Shown piece after piece: positions 19,967-31,600 of a stretch of DNA of 38,202 bases. The position numbers were made by a program, and so were the translations under genes. The notes under the pieces are model-generated. The model had not been told where the DNA came from. It saw only the letters and a list, made by a program, of their open reading frames with translations, and searched no databases. Source of the DNA: Rachicladosporium sp. CCFEE 5018 (taxonomy: Eukaryota; Ascomycota; Dothideomycetes; Cladosporiales; Cladosporiaceae). The stretch spans positions 443,934 to 482,135 of the forward strand of contig KZ111166.1 in NCBI GenBank assembly GCA_002077045.2. Direction: 5' to 3'. Every line of letters begins with the position of its first letter. Position 1 is the stretch's first letter.

Positions 19967-22900
19967 CTATCTGCCCCTGGCACTCACGCTCCCCTGCCTC
20001 TGCACTACACTCCACTCCCACACCCGCCCATCCTCATCGCCGGTGTACACAGCCCTGGGCATGGGCAGCAGTGCTGAGATACCCGCACTCCTGTTCACTC
20101 CGCCGTCTCTGAGCCCATCAACATGGTTAAGGCGATTAACCAGCTGCAAATGCCAAGCTCCGTCACTCAGCACCGCAAGCGTCCAGACATTGACCACGCC
20201 ATGCGCGTGGCCTGTGAAAATCAGTTCGCGCTCGACCCATTCGTTGTTGGCGCCACTGTAAAATGCGCAACTGAACATGCTATCGCTTTGGCTGTCGCAG
20301 ACCTGTTGGGAGAGGAAAAGGTGACCGTTGATAGTGTAGAGAAGCAAGTTTGGGCCGCGGCAGAGTGCAATATGGCCAGAGATGCTACTGATACTGGCGG
20401 CTTGAATGGTCAAGTCGCTTGCAGGTGTGAGGACGCGGATGCAGTCGTTTCGGTTCAGATCCCAGAGTAGGCACTGACCATTGTTCGCCACTGACAGAAG
20501 CGTGCTGAACACTCGACTCGCTACCAATGTAGTCACAGGAGCGCGATGGCCGAAGAGGTACGTTTTGGGATTGATGTCTATTGCATCCCGAGAGGCGCTA
20601 ACAGTCCAGACAGCGATTGTGCAGTCTTCGCCGGCCGTGATGAGAGTCTTGCTGTCAGCGAAGACTGCCGTGGTGATAGCACCGATGTGAGTATTTTCGT
20701 ATAGACCGAGCAAGCGCTTGGTGTTCGAGGAGAAGAAGCGAATGCTGTGGTCTGCGAAGCCCCACTGCATGAACCGATCGCAATTTGGCAGCATGTTGAG
20801 CTTGCAGGGACCAGTACACAGTAGCCTCTCTTGAGTAGCAGGGTACACAAGTTTGCAGACTTTCTCGTCACTCTCGAAAAGTGGTGAAGGCAGTCGAGAC
20901 AATGACTCGGCCATTGTATCTAGCCGAGCAACAGCATGCTTCTCGATCTCACGCCCCGGATGCGGTCGCTGGAAGACCTGATGTGGTGTCTGTCCGAACG
21001 AGTGTATGATTCCGATCGTCGCCAGGCGTTCCACAGGATCATCGATCGTGTCCAGATCCTTCGCGCCGCCATAGGAGAGATGCTGGAACACATTGGTAGC
21101 CTCCACAGCAGCCTCGCCCCTCTGCTTGTAGCCGAAGACTAGATCGATCCACTTGTGTAGATTGTGGCTCACGTAAGGACTCTCCAGTGCTTCCCGGTGC
21201 TTAGCAATGAAGACTTGTGGATCGCCCTTCGCCCACGAAGGAAGCTTGACCTCGCTCACGACCTCGCCGCCGCCTTGCTTGACTCCGAAGTCGTAGCCGT
21301 TGAGATTAGTGAGGAATTCAGGCAGATAGTAGAACTCCGGTGTGAGCTCTCGCACATCGCTCATGTTCTCTTTGGATGCCGACAGCCAAGCCTTCTCAAT
21401 TGAGTCGAAGAGCCGGTCTGCGTGATCGAAGTTGCCACCCTGAAGTAGTAGGTACGATTGCACGAATGGCTGCATTCGAATAAGATACGATGTGACTATC
21501 ATAGCCGATGAGTAGTGTGTGCCATAATTGAAGGCCGGTGCATTCTCATCGCCCATCTCAGCGAATTGCTTGTAGCGGTCTCTGAACTCTGCTTCTCGTG
21601 AAGGTGTCTGACAACCCATAGGCTTTGAGAAGTCACGGAAGCTCTTCGGATCCGTAAGATCTAGGACGTCGCTGTTGTAATCTGCCAGTACCCAGGGAAA
21701 GACAGGATACTGCGTGAGATCATTGAAAGATCGACCAGCCATAGTGTTGATCAGCATGAGGTACTGGAAGTTCGACATCTCGCCTCTCGTCCACTGCTTC
21801 GTCGCAGCAGGCGCGGCGGCATTGGCGAAGACGCTCGTGAATCGCGATCCCAAGGTCTGTGGGGTCTCTTCCGGGTTGCGCAAGTTGTCGAGTCGCCACG
21901 AGTCTTCGCCGGCTGAAGTCGACGCATGTATGTGCGGTGCCCTGCTGGTAATCGCACTGTACAGATCGTCCCGCATCTTGGGCGTAATACACGTCAATAG
22001 ATAGCTGCGGCCGTCCGAGAAAAACACCTCCAGCGACACGTCGCGGAAGAGGAAGCGTCTCTTGGACACGCTAAGCACCTCGGTCCATACCCACTGCCGA
22101 CTCGTCTGGTCGCCGACGCTGTTCTTCGTCCGCTGTGCACCAACGTCCTTGCCCGAGATAAGCTGTAAATATGGGTCACGCTCGTCCTCGGGCGCATGGG
22201 ACACGCTGACGATCTCGCCGTCAGATCGTTGGAAGTAGCTATCTTGGAGGTACAGCCGCTTCTTCCCGATCACCAGAAGGCCCTCACAAGCTTCCAAGCC
22301 CACTATGCGTGAAACATTGTATAGCTGCTGCACCATATCACCGCGCGCAAGGCTCGTCATTATCTTGCGATTCTTATCTTCCACGATGCCATCTTCGTCC
22401 TCTTTGGGGTCTTCGATGACTTCGAAGCCGCCATCGAGTAGCTGAGAGTTCGTTATCGAGTCGTCCAGTGAGCGGTCATTGGCGGGCGTGGCTTCCGAGG
22501 TTCCTTCAATAATAGCACTACCTGGCGTAGGCGGCATTGACGAGAGAATATCATCTCTCACATTGCGGGCAATCTGCGTATTGATCGCGAGCGGACCATT
22601 ACTGAGCCGCTGCGAGAACTTTCGCTTCGGCTGGTACACTTCCTTGGTCACTGATGTATCTGGTAACAGTCGCATCCGCATTCGGTTGACACCCTCAGTT
22701 TCATCCAGCTGCCACTTGGCCGTTGCGGAGGCGTCAGGCCCACAAGGCTGCTTGAGGATCTGCTCCAAGCGAGTGAATACTGTCAGCAGATGATGGACAC
22801 TTTCCTGATGATCCTGAGTGGCTCGCTGGAGCTTCAGTCGCTCTTGAGCGTGCACGTTAGCTCTCCAATGATTTGTCGATGTCTCGTAGCGCTGAAGAAA

Positions 22901-24570
22901 GTCATCGGTACCCAGCTCCTCCGACTGCCATTGCCGTAGCTTCTCACGCCTCTTCGATAGCCGGCCCTTAGCAGACTCCTCGTTCCGACGGTTCTCGTCA
23001 TTCACGAACTCGTCCCAAGGTTTAGCAAGTGCATCTACGAAGATCTTGTCAAGACTGCTTCTATTACTGTCAACCCATTTGATAAACTCCTCTTCGTCAA
23101 GCGAGACGAGCTTCATGAAGCCAGTAGAGAGATGCCGCTGCTCTGAACCCATTGCATATGTAAGCAAGGTCGCTGTCTCGGTCGGCTTCTGCACCAGCAT
23201 CGTCCGCCAGATCCTCGCTGCTGCATATCTGACAGCTGTGACGGTCGATGTCAACTTCATGTATAGCAAGTAGCAGATCAATCGAATAAACGGCGTTTCC
23301 TGATTCTCAGTAGAGAATAGTATAGTCTGCCAGTAGTTCATTTGGTCCAGAAAAGTGATTGCATACTTCTCGTCCTCCAGCTCGTCAAGCTCTGAGAGTC
23401 GCAACAGCATAACGCGAAGGAAGACAACGCGCATGGTATTGGTCGCTTGTGCACAGAGTCGTACATTTTTCAAATTGGCCACATCGGGTGTTTGCAGGTA
23501 GTCAAGTACCTTACCAATGAAATTAATGAGTGGCTGTGCTCCATCGATGAACCAGCCCTCGAAGACCGCTTCTGCCATGTGCAAAGAGTACCGCCCGAGA
23601 TTGGTGAGCACTCTCGTGTCCTGCAAGAGTATTTGATTGAGCTGCAGAGTATTCCACAGCGCTGATAGCGTATGCACCAGGACGTAAGACTCGAAATACG
23701 CCTGGTGCTCTCTGAATCCAGGCGGTACCTTCATGAACAGTCCGATGCCTGCGAAGTCTTTCTTCGTGCATATCAGATCGATGAAGAGACTGGTCGCAAC
23801 GTCAAGCAGCGACTCAACTATATCGTTGCCGACATTCAGCTTGACTACATCTCTGCGCTTCGGCGTCAAAGGTGGCTCGAACTTTGAGCTCGGTGTGCGC
23901 GGAGACTCGCCACCGCCATTGATCAGGATGAATGACGACAAACGTTTCGGCGCCGCTACACGCTTTTGGTGCGCCGACGGCGACGGCGATGGCGTTCGCT
24001 TGCCGTCATCGATGTTGAGACTTCGCACGGACGGCGGTCTCTGTCCGAGTGAGTTCGAGTGTGGTCGCATCTTGACTTCTTCGCCGCGGAAGCTGAGGGT
24101 GTTGTCCTTTGCCGCGAGCTCGACATCAGCAGACAACCTATCCGAGCCAACAACGACTGGATATAAGACGAACAGTAGCTCTTGTACATATCTAGAGCTG
24201 GCTGCGAAGTCGCGGAAGGTCGAGCTGCGTTGCTGGAGCTCCTTGAGAAGCTGAATGATCGTGGTGATGAGTTTGATGTCAGCTTCAGGTGCTTCGTCGG
24301 ACTTCACTACGTCTCTGAGAGCTGTTTCGAGCATGGCCATGATCGGTGAGAGCATCTCCGGTGTGTCAATGCGCATCTTTTCACCGACTCCGAGCAGCTC
24401 GATCAGACCGAACAATGTAAGGTCTTGCTCGATCGCGCCCATAGGGAGGTTGCAGCCGAATAGGGTCGCAAAAGAGAGCACCCACATCGACGGCGTCCGC
24501 CAAAAAGTCTTCAGACGAGCTCGTAAGATGCTGAAGCCACCGTTCTTATCTACGAATGGTGACTTGAACT
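19967..24570 (-). CDS. BEACH-WD40 protein, Bph1/neurobeachin-like, 5'-truncated (copy A)
   Basis: C-terminal 1,533 residues of a large BEACH-family scaffold involved in vesicle trafficking and membrane fusion/fission. The frame is open with no intron from the block end (24568, FKSPFVDKNGGFSILRAR) to the stop at 19967. Residue numbers count from that first Phe. Residues 1-700 are helical, concanavalin/armadillo-like family sequence. About 735-870 is the PH-like domain preceding BEACH (GLEACEGLLVIGKKRLYLQD). About 925-1210 is BEACH (SNFQYLMLINTMAGRSFNDL, PVFPWVLADY, KPMGCQTPSREAEF, FNYGTHYSSAMIV). About 1250-1530 holds WD40-type repeats (ITAGEDCTIAVW, LFGHRAPVTTLV, NNGQCLLWDLN). Relatives are over 2,000 residues, so the N-terminus and start are missing at the gap. 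The ATG-led frame that extends across the N run is an artefact. Confidence 0.9.
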
Positions 24571-24670
24571 NNNNNNNNNNNNNNNNNNNNNNNNNNNNNN
24601 NNNNNNNNNNNNNNNNNNNNNNNNNNNNNNNNNNNNNNNNNNNNNNNNNNNNNNNNNNNNNNNNNNNNNN
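24571..24670. other. second assembly gap of exactly 100 N
   Basis: It joins the end of copy A, inside the BEACH gene, to the start of copy B, inside the methyltransferase gene. No biological junction can be read here, and both flanking genes are cut mid-codon region. Confidence 0.97.
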
Positions 24671-25095
24671 TTCTCGCGATCTCAAAACCGGCCGCATTTG
24701 TTCTGGAGACGAAGAAAGCTGGCTGGGGCATCTACGCTGCTGTGGCGCCTTCACCTAGCAAGGGCGGACGGACCAAGCAGATCTCGTCGACTGCGCTGTC
24801 GAGCGCGAGTCCATTAGCTGATAAGCCTTGTATTCTCATGCTTGGTGGCGAGGGCGAGGGGCTGAGGGAGAATCTGAGGAGTAAGGCTGATGTGGAGGTC
24901 ACGATCGAGCGGCGCACACCTGCAGGTAGTGTCGATGTGGGCGTGGACAGTGTGAACGTCAGTGTAGCTGCTGGCTTACTGGTGGAGGCTTTCACCAGAT
25001 CTGGCAGCACAGCTCCAACGAAAGCAGACGAGACGGAGGATCGCCACCAGGATAAGGTGGAGGCCGCTGAGCAGCAAGAGGCGCTTGGATTCTAG
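24671..25095 (+). CDS. MRM1: MRM1-like methyltransferase, 3' fragment (copy B)
   Basis: Last 141 codons of the same enzyme as at 9012-11611, entering the window already in frame (LAISKPAAFVLETKKAGWG). SpoU motifs 2 and 3 are intact. Against copy A the visible changes are few, with two amino-acid replacements at the loop after RRTPAG (GVNVGV in A, SVDVGV in B). The first 100 bases match both block 1 and copy A. It is best seen as the second allele's tail of one gene, not as a pseudogene. Confidence 0.85.
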
Positions 25096-25241
25096 CGAGA
25101 GTCTCCTCCGTGTAAGATAAGCGGGTTTTACGGCTGTATGATATGTAGAGATCAACTGTAGCATTATAGATAGTACACCACATGTATATGTACGCATATT
25201 TCCTTAAGAAACAGCAGCACAGGCTCTTAATGCGGTGGCGA

Positions 25242-26760
25242 TTAGACACCAAATGCTATCAAACACGTCAAGACAGCGAGCAGCGCAAACCCCGAAGCAT
25301 GCACGCCATTCGCATCGTTCGCAGGTACAGGCGTCGCAGTCCCACTCGCCCCACCACTATTCCCAGTCGCCGTGCCATTCCCACCACTTGCAGAATTCGT
25401 AGCATTACTCGCCGTCGCGCTCGTGCCAATATCCTTCTGCGGCAGCGCAGCCAGAAGGATGTTCAGCACACTGAGATCCTGGCCCAAGCCCTCAATACCG
25501 TCGTAGTAACTAGAAGCCCAATTAGAACCGCATTGAAGGGCTCCTTTGTTCACCTGACACTGCAATGTGGCGCCCTTGGCCGAGCGTTGAATAAGTGACA
25601 AGAGAGCCGCAGGATCGGCGAGACTTGAGGAGAAAGGGGAGAAGTATGCGGTCTGGGCTAGGGCCCGAGCGAGAACGGCTTTGAAGGCCAATTGGTCGGT
25701 GTTGCAGTTATTTTGGGGGGCGCAGGCGACTTCGGAGATGATGCCGTTGTCGTTGTCTGTGAAGGTTGTGTTGGCTGTTGCTACGAAGCCGGTGCCGCTG
25801 GCGTAGAGGCGGGTGGAGGACTAGAGATGGGGTCAGTATATCGGACGATGCTGGGGAGGCGGGGTGGTTGCACTCACTGTGTTGAAGCCGAAAGCTGCGC
25901 CTGCTAGATATGTGCCCAGAGCTGCGGTCCACTGGATACGATTGATCTCGGTGCATCCCGTGCTGACGTCTGTGCCATCGAACACCGTGCCCGCGCGGAG
26001 AGTGCTGTTGTTCTCGTCTTGAGAGAACGCAAGACCAACTTTGATGGACCATTGCAGCGTCTGCGATGCCCAGTCCGAGTACGTCTGATTGCCAGTAAAG
26101 TGCGCGAGTCGCGAAGCCAACTGAAAGAAGTTGCCGTTCGAGAAGCTGTTCTGAAATCCTCTCGTCAGTCAAGTCCCAGCATGCTGCTAAGTTCACAAGT
26201 AGTCCAACCTTATAGTTGTAGCCGTTATTGAAAGAGAAGATCTGCCATCTAAGGCCGCCTCCGCAGGTGCCGTTGTCCCATCGAGCAGCTTGCTCGTTGA
26301 AGACATTCTCGGCAATCTGCACCCAGGTGGTGTTCTCGCCGCTAACAGGTGCAAGAGGGAACCCGTACTCTGCTGCTGTCATGGCAGCCAGCGCCCAGTA
26401 GCTCTGATCATCGTTTCCCTCCGATTTGGTCTGATTCGGCGGCATGTAGTCCATGTTGTCGCCTAGCTGGAAGCGCAGGGCTTCAGCGACCAGCTCATTG
26501 TAGGTCGCATCGCCGGTTTGAGCCCAGTAGTACACCAGTGAGTCCCATGCCAGACCGCTTTCCCAAAAGTAGTACGGCTGGCTGAACAGACCTGGGATCG
26601 TGGAGGAGTTCTGATATCTGTTGACTATCCTTGCAGCAACCCGTTTGGACGTATCGGTGAGATCTGTGGTGCTCGACACATCGACCTGTATTGCAAGTGT
26701 GCTACCGAAGAGTAGCAGACTTGCTAGCTGCGCAATGCCCATGCGTTTGGAAGGGGACAT
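25242..26760 (-). CDS. GPI-anchored GH76 mannan endo-1,6-alpha-mannosidase, Dfg5/Dcw1-like (copy B, two introns)
   Basis: Same 467-residue product as copy A, with exons 26760-26209, 26150-25878 and 25820-25242. The signal peptide, GNDDQSYWALAAM catalytic region and GPI tail are all kept. The 57-nt intron at 25877-25821 matches copy A's intron (donor GTGAGT here, GTAAGT in A). The 58-nt intron at 26208-26151 has no counterpart in copy A. Without removing it the frame shifts, so splicing is required to join YNYK to NSFSNGNFFQLASRL. Protein differences from copy A are few and conservative in most places, so both versions look functional. Confidence 0.88.
26151..26208 (-). other. intron present only in GH76 copy B
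   Basis: 58 nt, reading GTTGGACTAC at the 5' end, a CTGAC branch-like motif (ttgactgacg) and GATTTCAG at the 3' end. In copy A the flanking exon bases (…AACTATAAG and AATACC…, minus strand) abut directly between 12667 and 12666. The GTTGGA donor is weaker than the GTAAGT-type donors elsewhere in the window. Confidence 0.85.
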
Positions 26761-27122
26761 GCTGAAACTGGGGAATTGGGGAACCAAGGGAGACGTCGAT
26801 ATAAACTTTGAGAAAACTACACGAGATCTGGCCTACCAAGGTCACTGAAGTAGAAACTGGAATGCACAGTTATTCTGCCTCTGATAATGCTGCACGGTGG
26901 CTGTGTACAACTTGATACGCCGTGTTATCCGTGTGTCTCGAAGGATCAAGGGATGCGGGCGATCAAACGGATAGAAATAGGTGCGGAACGGGAGCGGACC
27001 GTCAACGAGTTCGTTTGCCTGCAACTCCTCGACAGTCGATGCCAATTGACTCGGGCGCGTGTTCCTAATTCCACTGCCGCACCCCGAGTGATCTTGCGAC
27101 AGTGCCACGTTGTATCAGACTG

Positions 27123-29107
27123 CTAGAACGAGATGCCCTGCACACCCCAATACGTCATGAGCACGTAGCACATGACGACCAGTAAGAGCAAAATTCTGCG
27201 GAAGGCTGTAAACGTGTAGAGCTTGTCTTCAAAACAGGGTGCTCCATTGGACCGCTCGAACATGCCGAAGTAATATTGCGCATGACTGGAGTGCTGTGTC
27301 GGTACTGGCGTCGACGCGGACCGCGAAGGGGGCACCGATGATGAAATCAACTTGTCTGGAGACTGAGTTGCCAGAGCATCGCTTAATATGCTGGTGTTAC
27401 TTTGTGCAGCTGCTGGAGCGGCGCCTTCCATCGGCGGTGCCAGCGGTGTGAGAGACGCTGACAATGTCGAAGGTACCGGCTGCAGTTCATGAGCGCCACG
27501 CGAATCCGCGCGAGTCATCTGCAAGCCGTTATGACCAGCACTCTGAACCTGGACATCGATGCTGATGGTCCTTGCAATACTGCGGCCGCCCTTGGTGTCT
27601 ATGCGTCGCGGTCCTCGCAGGAAGCGCATAACACTTGAGCCTGATCCCGCTGGTGCCGAACGATCGATAGCCGGTCGGTTATCGTCGAGGTGTTGAGGCT
27701 CAATGGTGAATCCAGCATCTGCCAACAAGCCTGATTGATCTGTGACAGGTGCATCGCTACCGCGCGTTGAGTCTCTTGGATTCGAATGCTCCTCTACCAT
27801 GACTGTCAGCTTCTGATCTTCACGGTTTCTACACGGCACGAGTTTACCTGCCAGCGTCTCCACAATAGTGAAAATGGGAAGCGCAAGCAGCATTACCGCC
27901 ACAGCTTGACCAAACCCCCAAGTATCTTCGTCGCCAGTTCGCTCGTTCTCAGAAGCAAGACCTCTTAGCCAAAATACTGTATACACATTGTTCACCAGAA
28001 TTGCCCAGCTTCTGGGAAGATCGAAAGCCTCCGAATACACTATCTCTGTAGCGACGAAAACGAACAGCGCAACAGAGCCACTGCAGATCTCCAAGCAAGC
28101 CCACAAGGATTTGCTACTCGTTGTTTTGGCAAGTCCTCTGTTGCTGGCTGCTCGATAAGCGGTCCTCCGAGGCAGCAGTACGGCCCACAGAATGCCTCTC
28201 TTAGTGGTCCTACCAAACGCATTGCGGTAGATCGATGGAAACCAGTCGTGCGCCACAATCAAAATGGCCCAGATTTGCATGATCATGCCAATCACCATGA
28301 CTGCAAGGCGCCATCCGGGGCGGTAGTTGCCGCTGAAGTTTTGCCAGATACATTGCACGGGCATACCATAGTTGTATGGCCAGAAGAAGTTACCCGCCGG
28401 TAGCGATGTCATCAGAGCCAGGAACATAAAGAGTAGGACCGCTATGCCTCGCCATAGTCTTTTAACGGGCTGATCTGCAAGACTTTGCAGAACAATATCT
28501 GTGGAGCAGCTCTGGACAACGAAAGCCAAATCTGCCAGACTCGCCACGATGGGGGTGGTACTGCGTTATCGTTTTCGTTTGGATGTACCCGACCGTGAGA
28601 ACAGCCAGCCCGGTCACGAGTTGCTGATCACTGAACTGACCAAGGATCTTCCTTAAGCTCTCATTGCTCAACAGGGGTGCCGACTTGCGCCGTTCTTTCG
28701 GCGTAGCTGAAAGGTTTGAAGCCGGTATAAGTATGTGTTTGGCTCGTCTGACCGTGCCGCAGACAAGACGGCTAATAGTGCGGTCGAGCTCGGTGATCTT
28801 TCCAGCAGCGTAACTCTCCTGTACGAACCAAAAGCTATACAAGACAAGGATGTACGCTATACATACGGTGATGACGAAGGAAAGAGTGACCTAGAGTTGA
28901 TCTATCAGTTGGGCCTGGGGGACTATGCCTGCGAGGAGTGATGATACGCACGCCGATGCCCGCCTGAATTGAAAGAAGTTAATGATATGCCAGATCTGCA
29001 GCCTGAAACGTGTTCCTTACTATGTCGGGATCTGCATCGAATGTACAGATATCTGGATCCTGTGTATCAGTCGTGAACGAGCAATTGTAGTCCGTGCAAC
29101 TCATCAT
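27123..29107 (-). pseudogene. fungal multi-span membrane protein with a 2-nt frameshift (copy B)
   Basis: Counterpart of 13596-15576 and the better-preserved copy. ATG 29107 starts exon 1 (to 29021, MMSCTDYNCSFTTDTQ… DADPDI). A 57-nt intron (29020-28964) leads to AGIG. A possible second intron (28951-28891, GTGCGT...CTCTAG, 61 nt) would leave a 12-nt exon, after which the frame reads VTLSFVITVCIAYILVLYSF, a clear membrane span. The long part (28547-27123, 474 codons) holds five or six further spans and a polar tail ending WGVQGISF. At about 28552 copy B lacks two bases present in copy A (CACTTCTCCATC in A, CACCCCCATC in B, minus strand), which breaks the frame between TKTITQYH and IVASLADLAF. 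If that is a base-calling error, this copy could be functional. Confidence 0.65.
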
Positions 29108-29974
29108 GACTCTGATGATCAAGACAGGTTATGGCGGAACGTGTTGAACGATCTTTGAGAGAGAGAGAGCAACATGGGTGAGGCTGGGTGGAAGTGGTAA
29201 GGTCCTCCGAAGACGAGGCTGAGAGGAGGCCACACCTCGCCAGATAGCTGCACAGGGCTTGTATGAGGCTTGCATGAAGCGACTGATGCTTGAGTAGGTT
29301 GAGGCCGTACCTTCTTCTAGGGGCTTAAAACGAGTCGAACGTCAGCACCTCACATATACGTTGACACTAGCTCCAAAGTAGAAGTTCGAACCTTCTCATT
29401 ACCCTACTGGTACAACCCTACATGACGCCAGATGTCGTATCGTCCTTACAGATGTTCGAGGCCCGATCGAGAGATGCTCTCCCTGCGTACTGGGCTCATG
29501 GAAAACGGACGTGGTTTCAATCTGCTACGTGTGTGCAGAGAATCATACCCTCACGCGCGCGTGTAAGCCGTGGTGAAGAAGGGCTCGTGACGGATGATAG
29601 GCGGCAGACAAGAGAATGCTGCTGAGAAGTGCTACACCGAGAGCAGACAGAAATGACGGAGGCATCTGTTGTGGTGACCTTTCCATGATCTTGCACCATA
29701 GCAATCGGAGGAAGCCGCACACTTACAGAGGTCGCACGGTAGTATGAATTGAAGTGAATGCGCGCGAGTCCCGATGTACACTGTGTTCATCATTCCGCAT
29801 GGCAGATAGTCGAGTCGCTCGACGCCACATACCTATGCGCGCTTATCGAGACACTGCACAACTTGAGGAAACTTCGGCACAGGCGTATAGTCGCTCTTGA
29901 TATCTCGTAAAAGCTATCTAGAGGTCATTATATCATTGAAACATTCAGTGGTGACCGTAGAGCTAAGAACGCTC
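29108..29974. other. intergenic region with extra 110 bp (copy B)
   Basis: Mostly alignable to 15577-16335 of copy A. Bases 29176-29285 are extra, between caacat and atgcttgag, which are adjacent in copy A. The extra segment has no frame of note. I see no gene. Confidence 0.6.
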
Positions 29975-30628
29975 TCAGTACTTGTCTCTCGGTCCCAACG
30001 TGGACTTGACAAAATCCCATGCGGCAAAGATCGAATCTCCGTACGTCGGTCTCGTCTCCTTCGACGCCTTCTTCTGCTTGCGCCGCCGCCTCTCTGATTC
30101 CGATTCGTACTCGTGGCTACTTTGATGGCTGTGTCGTCTCTCGCGATTGTCGTCTCGGTCCCGCTCGTCTTCGGCGTGTGAGTGGTGAGAGTGTTGCGAC
30201 TGATGAGAACGCCGGGACTCCCCTGATCTCCGATCATCATGGGAGTGGCGACTGTGATGTGACACCTGGCTGTTATGCGAGTGCCTCGATCTCTGACTTG
30301 AGTGACTTGGTCGTCGCTCGTAGTCTCGATCCCGCGGTGGACCGTAGTTGGGTACTCCAGGGTAGTGAGGCTCCAATCGTGATTCCATCGGCTGACCGAC
30401 TACATGGGGCTGTTGGTATCCGGGGAAGCCATAGCCTTCCTGAGACGATCTGGCGGGCATCTGTGGTGAGGGATACGGGACTTGCTGCGGGCCTAGTAGA
30501 GTTGGATTTGGCTGGGTGGGCGGCGGGTTTGAATATGCTCTAGGCCGGTACTTGTCTGCGTTCGAGCTTTGGCGAGCTCCAAGTGGTGGCGGTTGTGGAC
30601 TGTATGGAGATGAGCCGTAGGTGGCCAT
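29975..30628 (-). CDS. Ser/His/Arg-rich small protein (copy B)
   Basis: Same length (217 residues) and layout as copy A: Pro/Gln/Tyr-rich start, Ser-His-Arg tract, basic patch and ordered C-terminal segment (PTYGDSIFAAWDFVKS). Replacements fall mainly in the low-complexity part (EHQQ to GYQQ, HHSQ to HNSQ, ERVRDD to ERDRDD, SHEHES to SHEYES), with one in the C-terminal segment (SALGP to STLGP). The absence of frameshifts in a repeat-prone sequence supports selection for the protein. Function unknown. Confidence 0.75.
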   Translation of the reverse strand: MATYGSSPYSPQPPPLGARQSSNADKYRPRAYSNPPPTQPNPTLLGPQQVPYPSPQMPARSSQEGYGFPGYQQPHVVGQPMESRLEPHYPGVPNYGPPRDRDYERRPSHSSQRSRHSHNSQVSHHSRHSHDDRRSGESRRSHQSQHSHHSHAEDERDRDDNRERRHSHQSSHEYESESERRRRKQKKASKETRPTYGDSIFAAWDFVKSTLGPRDKY

Positions 30629-31600
30629 GATACTGGCGTAAATGTCTTGGAAAGTGGCAAGTCGTCACAGCCGGGCTCTCGATGGTTTTCGGGTCTATGG
30701 TTAAGGATAGTTCGCATCCCTCAGAGAGTCAAAGTATGGTGTTGGTCTTCGTTGAGATTACCAAAACGCTAGGACCTGTTATATGTATCGCAATTGTTTA
30801 TTCCCCGGCGCAGTGTAATGCCAGTACGGGATAGTGGGCGGGGATAAAGCTGTGCAAGAGGCTTGGAATCTACAGAGTGAGAGATAAAGAGGATGATCTT
30901 CAGGCAACCTAGGCGGTACATGTGCTGAACTGGGGCGGTGTTTAAAGTCGATCGTATGATCAGCAGACATCTCGTCTTGGTACGATAGGCTTCCATCACA
31001 CTCCAAGGCATGACTACCGCGACAGAGGGAAAACTATAAGTTGACGTGCCGAACTCCGTCTCTTACGATAAATGGAGGGTGTGGGAGTCATCAGGTTCAT
31101 ATTTGGTGGCGATCGTAGAGTGGCTCACTCCATCCGTCTTGGTACTTGGGGTCTTGGCGTGCTGTGCATCCGGACACGGTGGCAAGCGCGACCTTCGGAA
31201 CAAGAGCCCGTACAGTTGCAGATGAGCCCGGGAATGTGCCTCATTAACAATCTTACCACCGCATTGTGATGAACACCGTATCCTACTGTATGTGCTCAGA
31301 GTCCCACATTCCTACCCGCTGGTGTCCGTCAGAAACTGCTTTGCCAAGGAGAACACAGCCCTCTTAGGTTGCTTCAGCTCCCAGTACGCACGGCGTATCT
31401 AGGCAAGGCGCAATCCAGGACAAGCTCAGCCACAACGACCGCTTGCTCGAGTAACAGTGGAAACTTCGTTCTTGCCTCATTTCCTACTCTCAGACTCTCC
31501 ATCAACTAGTCCTATCTGACTGTCCCTCTCCTCTCTCGACTAGAGTACCCCTCCGTGCCCACCTGCAATACCAAGCGACGTCATCAACGGCTTTCCCAAC
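30629..31600. promoter_or_regulatory. divergent intergenic region upstream of annexin (copy B)
   Basis: Counterpart of 16990-17971 with scattered substitutions and several 1-10 bp indels, more variable than the neighbouring exons. The pyrimidine-rich leader and the gacgtca core before the annexin ATG are kept. No gene is seen. Confidence 0.45.

Larger units (their letters stand above)
10830..24570. repeat. copy A of a 13.7-kb two-copy region
   Basis: Nearly the whole block is repeated in direct orientation at 24671-38202. The coordinate offset moves from 13484 at the left to 13632 at the right because of small indels. Gene order and orientation are the same. Both copies end on the same base (…gtgacttgaact). 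Allelic copies are a better explanation than a true tandem duplication; see the findings. Confidence 0.95.

Noticed and set aside
24546..24754. Frames running through the N runs at 10730-10829 and 24571-24670
   Set aside because: They join unrelated or duplicated sequence across artificial gaps, so they cannot be genes.
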